Assembly (NCBI GenBank): GCA_009746045.1
Contig: RPFO01000213.1
Location: 13,662,721 to 13,726,720, forward strand
Length of the DNA: 64,000 nucleotides
Source: Mesostigma viride
Taxonomy: Eukaryota > Streptophyta > Mesostigmatophyceae > Mesostigmatales > Mesostigmataceae
Direction: 5' to 3'
Of the stretch, positions 23,101 through 35,100 are shown one piece after another. Position numbers and translations under genes: made by a program. How positions within the stretch are numbered: the first letter of the stretch is position 1; each line of letters begins with the position of its first letter. Under the pieces are notes generated by a model. That model ran no database searches and had not been told where the DNA came from. It saw nothing but the letters and a program-made list of their open reading frames with translations.

Positions 23101-26100
23101 GCCGTCACGGTTGTCCCTGCCGCGACGCCCGCTCGCTTTTGCTTCCTGCACCTCCACCTCGGCACTAAACACCGTGCCGTCACGGTGCATGGCCTCCACC
23201 GTGCGGCGCGTGCCCAGCAGTTTCTTCTTGCCTGGGAGGGGCACAGGGGCGCACAAAACCAAGCGCTTCATGGCTAGTTTCATGCACTACCATGAAAAAG
23301 ACTATTCTTACCATGTGCATGTGCTGTGCAGGGCTTCAAGAAAAGTGAATAGACACAAGCCGGCGCGGTCTCCAGGTGACGCCCAAGGCATGGGAGGACA
23401 AGCAGGCAGGCCGCAAGACGGGAAGTAGGGTAGTAGGCAGCGTACAAAAGGGATGCAGCCACAAAACAAGAAGACAAGCAAAAGGGAATATATTCAACAC
23501 AACAGGGGGGGAAAAAATACTAAAACATCCATAACATGTGAGAACAAGTTGCACCCAAGCCTCCTTCATTCTACCCACTACTGCATGGACTCCATGCCCC
23601 CTCCTCCCTCCTGCCTGGATTCCCCTTTGTGGAAAATGTGCAATCAAACAAGACTGTAACGTGCTCATCATGAGCGGGGCAGCACATGGGGAAGCATGCC
23701 CACTCACCGGTCATCCGGTACGCGCTGATGAAGCGGTTGTGCTGGCTGCCGTACTTGGGCGTCATGAGCATGGACACGTTGCGGTCCAGCATCTCCTCGT
23801 CGCGGTAGCCCCAGAACAGGCCGATCCCGCCCGTCACCTCCACGATCACGCCGAACGCGTCGATGGCCACCGTGCCCTCCAGCTTGATCACATTCCACAG
23901 GCGAGCGCGCAGGACGGGCGTGCTGGCGCTGTCTGGCCCCTCCACGCTGCGCTCCAGGTCGAGGATCACGCTCACGGGGCCCCGCGTGGAGCGCGCGCGC
24001 AGCCGCCACGTGGGCGCCGCGTTGGCCGCCTCTGCGTCTGCCAGCATCTTGTTAAGCCGCATGCCTGCCTTGAGCGTCAACAGCTCGTTCACCTGCCAGG
24101 TGGCGCGGAGGGAGACCAAGGAGGAATGTTTAGGCCTGAGATCAGCCACTGAGTCAACAGAGAAACGAGCCTGAGCCAGGTTTGGGTAGAAGGAATTACA
24201 GTAGCCTTACCCCCGAGTTTCTGAAGTGCAGCCCCATGTGTGCAGTCATCGCTCAGGGAAAAACGTAAGGGTGTCAGCAACCAGCGAGGAACCAGGTGTC
24301 CATCGCTGGGCCCACGGCCACACAAATCCTTGGCGATATAATAAAAGGCAGTCTAATAGTAGCTGAGGAGGCAAGGACCCAGCTTGTCAGTCACAGCAGA
24401 TACAAATGAGCAGTGCATGGAAACTAGCTTGGCATATCTGGCTCAAATCTGAAAACATTTGGAGCGAAGTAAATGTAGGAGTCATGGACAGCAGAGGATG
24501 GCAGGAACGACAGGAGGGCGGTTGGGATAAAGAATGGGATAACCGAAAGGCAGAAAGGCAGACAAGCTTTGCAAAAACTGGCATTTGCAGCAGAACAGCT
24601 GGCCTGCTATCGGGTGCACCAAATGGATGACAGATGCAACGCCGCCACCCGCGTGTGCAATGTACTGGCTGCCCCTGCCATGCCAATGCCATGCCTCTTG
24701 CCTGCCTCCCCACGATCTCCTCCGGCTCGTAGCCCAGTACGTTTAGGAGGCCCTCGCCGCCCCGCAGCACCTCCTCCCCCTCGTGATCCAAAATGAGATC
24801 CGTCATGCGTGGGTCATGCGCGCTGTCAGACACCACAGTGATGCGGCCCGAGAACTGGCGCGCGCCCGTGACGGGGTCTTTGACCTCCTTCACCTGCAAC
24901 CCACAGCAGCACGTATTCAGCAGTTGCAGGGCAAGGGCACGATTTATCTTTGGAGCAGCGATTCACGCCTGTAGCCGTTAACGAAAAGCACAGTTGTGCA
25001 GAGGGTGAAATGTGGCTCCTAAACGGGTGCAGAGAAGCCATCAAGGTAAAACCTTGCTCATAAGAGAGGACATAATAAACGGGAGAAAGACTGCGGAAGG
25101 CACAAACATAACAGAGGTGAAAAAGACCGGCAAGGCGGGCTGGATAGGACAGTCATAATCTATGTGGTCGGGACAGCCTTCAAAATATATTGCAGGGAAG
25201 CCAGGGATACACATTCGGTGAACCAAGCAGTACGCCAGACATGAAAGGCCAACCACAACAAGGAGGACAGCACAGAAAAGGTACAACTGCTAGGGATGGT
25301 AAAAAACAAAAAGATATAAGTAACAAACAGATATAAGCAACCTGGCGAGTGGAATGAAGCAGCCATGATTGATTGAAATGGATTCATAGTTGACTTGGTA
25401 GGGAGAATTTTCCACACATTACCTTGCACCAGCTGCCACGAGATGACAGTCGCACATGTCAACATAACCTCACATCCTGCACAGCATAACCTCACATTCT
25501 GCTTTTTTAAACAGAACGACCCACAACTGTGTAAATGCTTAAAGAAATACCGCCCGCGCGTCCACCATTCGATAGCATGGCATAGTACAACGTGGTCACA
25601 GCTTGGACGCCAACTGCCATAAACACGGCGGCACCCATCCACCACCCCACCACCCACACCGGTGAGGCTCCTCCCACCTCGAGGTTCATCGGGAACGTGG
25701 TGCCGTTGGCGCGCAGGCCCAACACGGTGCGCCCGCCCGGGATGCCGATGACCTTGCCCTGCGGCCCCTTCTTGGCGTAGCGCTCGAGGTACTGGTCGTG
25801 GAACGCGCTGTAGGGCATGGGCATGAGCGCGCTCACGTTCATCTTGAGCAGCTTCTCCTCGCGGTAGCCAAAGATCTCCTGCGTGAACTGTGGGGACCAG
25901 GCGGGGGCTCGCGTATAGTACATAGGTGGTGGAAGAAAACAACGCGCAAGGGTCAAGGAGGGCTGAAGGGAGTAGCACTACACATGAAACCAAACACAAG
26001 CGTCCATATGGACCCGATGCTTATGAGCATAGGCGGTGGAAGAAAGCAACGTGCAAGGGTCCAGGGGGGCTGAACTCACTGAAGGGAGCAGCGCTACACA

Positions 26101-29100
26101 TCAAACCAAACACGAGCGTCCATATGGACCCGATGCTTATGAGCATAGGCGGTGGAAGAAAGCAACGCACAAGGGTCAAGGGGGGCTGAAGGGAGTAGCA
26201 CTACACATCAAACCAAACACGAGCGTCCATATGGACCCGATGCTTATGTGCGCTTTCGCCACCATTTGCACCAAGGGACGTGTGACTACCTGCATGGCAT
26301 CAGGCTCCGCACAAACATGCACCAAATAACACAAAACATACGCGCGGAGTTAGGTTTGACAGTCATGGCCGCTGAGTAGACTGACAAGATACAGCTTAGT
26401 TTGTCAACTAAAACGTCAGTTGATGGGACACGGTAGCCAAAGATCTCCTGTGTGAAATGTGGGGACCAGGCGGGGGCAGGCATAGGCAGGGGAACAAGCA
26501 GGCGACGGGGAGGGGCGGTGGATTAAGAGGGAATGGACATAACCAGAGGAACGGTGCGACGAAGTCCACAGGCAGAAAAACGGGCCCCATACAAGACTTT
26601 GGGGGGGGCGGGGGGGTCATCATAATCAACCAAAGAAGTGGCATCTATAATCATTTTCCTTATATTGCCCCAACACTTCCATTTCAGCAACCAAAAGAGA
26701 TGTACCAGAAGGATCCACACATGCACCCATCTTGTAATCGAGTGGCTACAAAAGGTGTGCTGATTAAGCTCTGATGGTGCCTCATTCATATAACACCTTC
26801 GTCAACCAAAAATCGAGAAGATGGGGGCGGCTGGTACCTTGTTGGCTACCAGGATGCTGCCCTTGGTGTCGATGGTCATGAGGCCCAGTTCAGACACCAG
26901 CGGCAGCAGGTGCAGGGAAAACATGGATGCCCCAAACTGGTCGCGCGACACGGTCACGGTGGCCTTCACGGGGAACTCGGAGCCGTTACGGTGAAGCGCC
27001 ATCGCCTCAGCACTTTCCCCCCGTGACAGCACACGCTGCATCCAGTCGCCCGGCGCGTGGCCGCCCAGTGACTCCTCGGCCAGGATGAGCGTGAGCGGCT
27101 TGCCGGATGTGTCCTCCAGGCTGTAGCCAAAGCTGTTGCGGAACGCCTTGTTGATGGCCGTGATGGTGCCGGTGTCCGACGCGGTCAGGATCGGGTTGGG
27201 GTCCTCGGGCAGCGGCCGGATTACGCCCATGAAGTTGACCTGCACACAGATTCAGAACAACAAAGGCAGAAAAAAGGCATATGGAGCGACGCAGTTCATG
27301 GTTGGGATGGACACGGAAGCGCAAAGTAGAACACAAAATGATATGTCTTCTGCAAACCTCTTTCCGCAACCCATGATTCCAGTAAATGGATATTACACAC
27401 AGGCTAATGGAGCAGGCTAAAGTTAACATACTGACTGCAGTGGGAAATATTAGGTGGCATGCAGGAAAGCAACGTAAGGATAGAAAACCCTACGTAAGCG
27501 TATTTATTTTCGAATCCCCATTGGGCCAGGACTATCACCTGGCTGTTGGTATTCCAATCAACTTGCTGCAGCCCTTATCAAACGCTTCATCGAAATACTT
27601 AAAATTCAAATATGTTACCTTTGTAATGAGCTGGTTAGACAACACGACACAGGTTCCAAATCGTGTGCAAAGGCGTGCACAGCTCCAAGTTCTCATCATG
27701 AGTCATACCCAGATATGGCTTCATATGAACCCATAGCATCCACCGGCAAGGCATACCATACCCCTGTCACTTACAAACCACCAGATTTGCATATCCATGC
27801 AACCATTTTTCCATGAGCCAGCAATGCCACCATTCTGAACTGCCCATAGCCACGCCCTATTTGGGACCTTGCTTGATTCTCTACCTTGGATATTGAAAGA
27901 TAGAAAGCAGAGGCTGCACACATTGTTTTGCCGTTCTGTTGTGTTTATGGGGAGCGTTCCTGCAAATATCAGAAGGCAACAATGAAGCCGACGCAGGCAC
28001 GAGCATGGCTGCATGGTGGAATGCGCAGTCCTCCACAACTGCCCATGGCGCATACCTGGCCGGCAGTCTCCACCTTGTTGACAAAAAGCCGCACAGGGAA
28101 GAGGTGGCCCTGCTTGTGGCGTGCGTATAAATCGCGCGACCCGCCTATAACGCGCGCTTTCCCCGAGGTGTTGTACGCGGTGAGGTAGGCGTCGTGGTTG
28201 GCGTTGAACGGCGGCGGCACCAGGATGCGCACGTTCTTGCCCTGGATGTCGCCGCCCGAGTGGCCAAACAGCTTCTCCGCAGCACGGTTGACGTGCAGGA
28301 TGACACCTGGCACATGGGCGGAGCGAAACTTGGTGATTTCAGAGTGCGTGCATGAATGCACGTGTGCCATTGCGCAGGTTGATTTGCGCCGAGTAACCTA
28401 CACTAGGAAATGCCAGGCTGGAGCTGGGCCAAAAGCCATGTGTGGAGCCTTTTTCCACAAAATTACATACCACTACATGATCTTTTCTATACAATTATCC
28501 TCGGTTGCAACAGGCCGAACCGTCACAGGTTGTTGAACATAACATTATTAAGGAATCGGGCCTAAATAGACAACACACCTACAAACAATCCACTACAGGA
28601 ACAGCATGCCGATGAATACGTTGCTGTGCAGTTTTGCCCGCGGCGTAGATCCACAGTCAGCAGTAATGTCAGCTTGCCTTGACAGCCGTACTAACTGTTC
28701 CCCAGCACATTCGCAAGCCCAATGTACGACAGCCATGTCGTAGCTGCATGTCCGCGATCAGCCACGTGTCTAAAGTCAGGCAATACCTTAGTACACATCA
28801 CCTAGAGGCTTGTCCTAATAGCTACCTAGGCTGACTAGGAACCACTGGTATCTGTAATCCCGCCGAGTGCACATCCCCTGCCTGCCTACCTGCCTGGTGA
28901 TGCACGTACCCACTTGGGAGATGACCACTACGCCATCGCGGCTGTCGTCCACCTGTCCTGCTGATTGGTCGGTGCCTTCCTCCGCATCGTCTTCCAGGCG
29001 GTCGGCCTGCCGGAAGTAGCGCAGAGACTTGCTTGGCTCCACCTGGACCACAGGGCACCCGGGTGCATGCGCAAACAGCAACGTTCATGAAGCCACCACC

Positions 29101-32100
29101 ACGCGGGCCAAGCTGGCACATGCGCAGAGCTATGCCACCTGGACACTGCCTCCAACTCTTCTGTGGAATACAGTACTGTACTATCAGCAAGCCTGCACAG
29201 GGATGACCAAGGGAGCAAACACACCAGTTGGTGGCCACACAACGAAAGAGTGGGTAATCCTGTTAACGAGAGGGCGACACAGGTGCCACCCGAGGTCCGA
29301 GAAATAAAAGAAGGGCGACCATGTAAACGGTGGTTTGGACAAGAGTAAGGCACCCAATGCTGAAGAATGGACGACCATGGAAGAGTGATCTGGGAGGTGC
29401 AAAACACAAGCAGTTCCATGCTAGCAGGTCAAGTAAAATAAAAATCTCAAACAAGTAAAAGAACGGTATCGAAAACCCATAATGGCACTATTGTGACCTA
29501 GTAATGAAGAGCACATGCTAGGAACATATAACAGAGGATGGCCACACTCACCACCACGTCTTCAAGGAAGAGTCCGTACGCCCGCAGCAGCTTGCTCGCG
29601 CGTGGGTGCTTTTCGAGTGCCCCCTTGTACACGCGCTCGGCGGTCGCCTCCTTGGCAGCCATGGATGCCAGACACTTGGCCAGTTGCTGCATGTATGCAA
29701 GCAGGAGAAGCAGCAACTGTAACAAGGTATCAACGTGCATATCAACCTGCATCCCCAGCTTGGGCCATGGAGATTATGACAGGCCCGTGTTTCGCTGCAT
29801 TAGCCTGCAATGGTTTTCGAACAGAGTGGAGAAAATACCACCCCCCAAACAAGCATCGTTGCCCACGTTGGAGGTGCCAGTCTAGGTCGAGGCAGGCATG
29901 CAGGGCGATACGATGCGGGCGCATGCATGGTTTTAGAGAAGGTTGTTGCTAAAACGCAGACTGCTGACAGCAGGCGATGGCGGCATCTCCGTGGGCCCAC
30001 ACAAAGGTGCCCACCTGAAGAGGGTACACAGTGGTCAACACCCCTGGTGGCATACAAGTCCATGCAATTCTTGCCGAAATAGGGATTACATGTCGAAAAG
30101 TTTGACAAGCAGGCATCCATAGGGCAGGTAAAGATGAAGCTTGCACAGCCAGCCTTATCATCACAAGCATTCTGCCGCTGTGGTGAGCGTTGCCATGCCT
30201 GGTCAAACTTTTACCGCAGTTGCACTAGACAACGAATGCAAGGGGATTTTTTTTTCCTGCCTCAGACACATAGGCGAGAAGGCCACAGCAACACTGATAT
30301 GGAAAAACAAACAGAAAATGGATCGCCTAGCTTGCAACCAGCATGGGGCAATGACAAGCAGTAAAACATTTGTGACAAACCTTGAAGCTGACGTCTGCCT
30401 GCATGACCGTGCGCCAGAAGCGGCGATCAGCTTTAAAGACGGCGCGGTGGGCGGCCAGCGCAGCACGCAGGCTGCTCATGTACTCGAGATAGGCGGAGAA
30501 GTCCATGGTGCCCGCGCCCTTGCCTTCCATGCCTTCATTGCTCCGCTCCATGTCGCACAAATAGATAAGATAGCACAGCCAGACGGGGGGGTGCATGCTG
30601 CGAGCACGCTCGATGTGTACCTGTTGGAGGAAACGAATGCCATGCAAGCAGAACAATTGATGTCCAACGATGCAACCCTCATGCTACTCCAGGCGTGCAT
30701 CAAACCTGAGCGAAGGCTGCACAAAACCTGCATAGTCAAGCATCACATCTAAAGATATCAGGCAAGTGTTGAAGTCCTTGCAGGATCAGAAGCGGCACTT
30801 TGTACCCTTCAATGACATGTGTATCTTCCAACATTAAAATGTTGGCTGCTTAAGAGATGGTATGGTGTTTCTGGATCAGGGCCATACACACAGCATGTCA
30901 AAGCTGCTTCATGGCCTCCTGTTTAAGTCATTCCGAGACGCCATGGTAACTAAATTCGGCACATGTACTTCCCACGTAAACACAGGATTTGCAGATGGAT
31001 AACTGCACCAACATTCTACAAACCTTACCTGGGATGCTCCAGGGGACGATGTGAGCAGGTGCTTGGCGAAGCAAGAGAACTCAAAGTGCAGCTGGGGGTC
31101 CCTCGGGTGCTGCTCCAGGGCGGTGAGGAACGCCAGGTGTGCGGCGTCCAGGTGAATAGGGTCCGCCTCCCACTTGCGGTTGACCTTGCGCAGGCGCAGG
31201 CGCACGATGGTCGCCGCCACACCCACCTCCCATGGGGTCTTGAACTCGTAAAGATCCTCCTCCTGAATGTGCACGGCAGGATGCAGAAAGCGGAGCAAGC
31301 CCACGGATAATTTGGGGGGTGTAAAGCTGCCACATATGCGAACACCTATAGGCTGCCTCTTGCAGAAAACGACCACATCCTTTGACAAAAACTGGTTGAG
31401 GGACACGTACCATTACTGCAGCAACGCACAGCCTTTTATAACCAAGCAATTCTGGCATTCGAACAGCCAACAGAGTACCTCCCTGGATACCGCGCCACCA
31501 GGAAAGCTGTCTACCTTGGCAGCAAATTTGGCCACCGGCATTCTGCAGACACATGCGCCGCACAAGGCCACGCTCAGCCATCAACGCTTACACTTTCAAA
31601 GTACATTTAGTACCGGCCTGCCTTGTGCTTCTGCCACAGTCATCTTCTCTCAAAAGCTCTCCCACCTCCATCCCTTCACATTCCAATTCACTGCCATGAG
31701 CAGTAACGGATATGCACGAAGACAACCACGCTTTATGCCTAGTCCCTGTCCGCCGATCTTTTCAACGGCCATCACCCACCTGCGTGGCCGGTGCAACAGG
31801 TGTGCGACTGAAGAAGCGCCGCATGACCAGCAGCGACCGCCGGCTGCGCCACAGGAGCATCAGGTAGCCCGCGCCGCCCACAGGCACCCAGAGCGCCATC
31901 ATGATGATGGTCAGCTGGCTGGTGCCGCTCTTGGAGAAGCGGTGCGCGTCGTCGTAGAATCCCAGCCGGAAGATGCAGGTGGCCATGAGCGTGAGCGTGG
32001 CGTATTGGAACGCCATCAGCTGGTTCATGCGGCGTGCAAAGTATGGCTGCCACCGTACGATCAATACCAGCGGCACCAGGCAGCACAGCATGAGCGCTGC

Positions 32101-35100
32101 GCCCATCACCTTGGGGAAGGGGTGCAGCAGCCGGACGGCAAACACGAGCAGCACCTTGCAGGATGCGAACAGCACCAGCGCCACGCAGTTCATGGTGCCT
32201 GAGGGGAACGGGGTGGTAGAGAGGAGACCAACCGAGTACGCAAATGCATGACCGGCACGAGAATAAGCAGTGCAAGAATAAGGGCGATCATAGAGGAGAT
32301 CACAGAGCAAGGATACGGAGGAGATAGGCAGAGGAGGTCATCGTGCAAGGATAGGGATCCCAGAGGAACGAGAGATGGTTGATGTTGTTGCTTGGATAGA
32401 GGAGATGGGCAGAGGAGGTCATCGTGCAAGGATAGGGATCCCAGAGGAACGAGAGATGGTTGATGTTGTTGCTCGGATAGAGGAGATGGGCAGAGGAGGT
32501 CATCGTGCAAGGATGAGGATCCCAGAGGAACGAGAGATGGTTGATGTTGTTGCTTGGATAGAGGAGATGGGCAGAGGAGGTCATCGTGCAAGGATAGGGA
32601 TCCCAGAGGAACGAGAGATGGTTGATGTTGTTGCTCAAATAACCGCATTCTTAGACATGGGTGTGGCCAATCAAGACCTGCAAGTGCACTTGGGTGTTTG
32701 AGAAAGCCAGAAAGGTTTAGAGAAGGGCCACAAAATTTTAAACAGGTAAGGGGACACACACGAAAGGTTATGATCATTAGCTGCTCCAGCTGCCTTGCTC
32801 CTGGGTCTGGCTTTGCATGAGACGGGCCGAGGGACTTGCAGCCCCAAACACTTGTTGGCGCTTCCAAAGTGCCATCGATTCTCACCCAGCAAAACCAGAC
32901 CGAGCTCGCAAAACAACCCTTCAAGCTTCACTGGTGAAAGCGTGGGAGCATGCCTGACAGTCAGGTCATGCCAGCCATTTCATCCTGGCCTACCCCTGCG
33001 TGGCGCCACGTACCGGTCATGTCGTCGGTCATGATGTTCATGTCCACCGTCGTCAGCTCGTGCAGCACCGCCATGGCCGCGTAGATGACCGCCATGCCCG
33101 CAGCCACAAAGCCAACCACCGAGGAGCCCTTCTCATCGCACACCTGCACAGGAAGCACGAGGAAGATCAGCCGTGCATGCGGGGATACCGGTAAGGGTCA
33201 CTTCTAGTTTGACAGCAACAACAACAGGTACCCCAACAGAGAAGGGGGCGAGAGGAGGGTGGTCAGCGTTGCCATGCGGCCGGTAAGCCAAAACCTGCAG
33301 TATGCAAGTATGCAAGTAAAAGGAACCCCGCTCCCTACTTTGGAGAAATCACCCTGGCACCACGATGCGTAAATATGACCATCATTCATAAAAGGAAAAC
33401 GATGGGGACCCAGTATCGCAAATCTTTCAGCCCCGTGCTCCCACAAAGAGGCAGAGGCACCAGCCTGCTGGCAGACAGGCGCGGAGGATGCACGCCAATG
33501 TCCTACCCAAGCAAATCCCCCGGCCTGCAACCCCCTCTTTCACACACCCAGCGCTGTCGTATGGACATTTTTGCAACACATTACACCGTCTGCACCCTCT
33601 TTCTGTGAGCGTGGAGACCCCAAAGTCCTCAAAGTCATCGTGTTTACATTATTCGTAGACAGCTGCCTGCAATGCAGCATGTGAGCCGCCACCATTATAT
33701 TACTACTCTCTGTACCTGCAGCTTTCACCCGCCAGCATGCTTATCACCACGTACCATGCGCCCGACGCCGCGCAGGTCACCCTCCTTGCCCCACAGGGTG
33801 TGCAGGGAGCACTCGGACATGGCCAGGAAGATGTCCAGGCAGGACACCATGAACCAGCTGCAGCACGCAAAAATCCCACATAGCGACCAGACAGCGATGG
33901 GGTGGGAAATACGGCTTGAGAAGTGACTCAGATCACCAGCAAAAGCTCTTACAACGGTAGTCTGTCTAACTCCCCGTGAAGGGTGATGCGTATCTGGCTG
34001 GAAGGACACACACGACACCAACATAGCAACATGAACCCCTTGATGACAAGTTGTTATGAGTACGACCACCACAACAGCAGTGATGGCAAGGGAATGGACG
34101 ATGCCTACCCAACAGGCTACTCAAAGCCCCCCTCCAAATTACGAGCACATTGCCTGCATGCGGCATACTAGGCCCATTTCCCATATAAACGGGGGGACTT
34201 AACGCCCCCCTTACCATATATAAATAAATACTACTAAGTAAACATCAGTGTGCTGCCTCCCTTCCGTCGCAGGCTGAAACTCACACTTGTGGCCAGTTCA
34301 GTGAGTTCAGCTTCACAGGGAAGTCGATAGTTATGGCTTTAACATGAAAAAAAAAAGTTCACACTCCCAGAGTGCAGAATGGGCAACTGGCAGTTGGGGA
34401 ATGTGTTTAGTAAGTCAAGTAATGCAGCGCACTGCCAGTGTCATCATATGCGCGCCACGCACCCAAAGTAGACGGTGAACAGCTTGGCGGTGGCCGTGAT
34501 GAGGAAGAGCAGCGCCTTGGACACCAGCTTGGTGGCGCCTGGTTTGCGGTTGACCGCAATCCAGGCGGTGGCGAGGCCGGAAATGCACTGCAGGCGGCAA
34601 GGAGAAGGGCAGGGAGAGGATGTGAGGAGAGGAGAGCCTGCGTTCACCCAAACAAGCTTAAAATATAAAGGTTGTGATTGGGTAATCGGAACTGGCGATA
34701 GGGTTATATATTCTGCAGGCCGCAAGGAGAAGGGCAGGGAGAGAATAGGAAATCCGAGTTTACATGTCCGGTTTAGGCGTCAAAACCACAAGCATGGGGT
34801 AGCGGCAATGGACCCGAGAAGTTATACTGAATAATTGATTCCGTGGCTGAGAGAGACTGATGATCGCCCATCCAGTCCTACTGAGATAACAAGGCAGGGA
34901 GCGCAACCAGTGCCCTGCCAACAGCGTTGGTATTACAAAGTCCGCATGCCAAAGCTCAGCGAGAAAGCACATGGCACAAAGATGGGCCACGAACGCAGAC
35001 TACAAATGAAAGAGCATTCCTCGGGGCGAATGAAGCTGACTACAGAAACTGGTAGATCCGGACTCTCCGCACCCCTGTCCGTAAGCCAATAACCACACAG

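Noticed and set aside
31267-32202. Plus-strand 311-codon frame
   Set aside because: It is antisense to exon 8 of gene A and the adjoining intron; the sense frame is the conserved membrane exon also found in gene B.
32375-32701. 108-codon frame with a repeated EEMGRGGHRAR-type unit
   Set aside because: It is the translation of the 81-bp intronic minisatellite on the strand opposite gene A.
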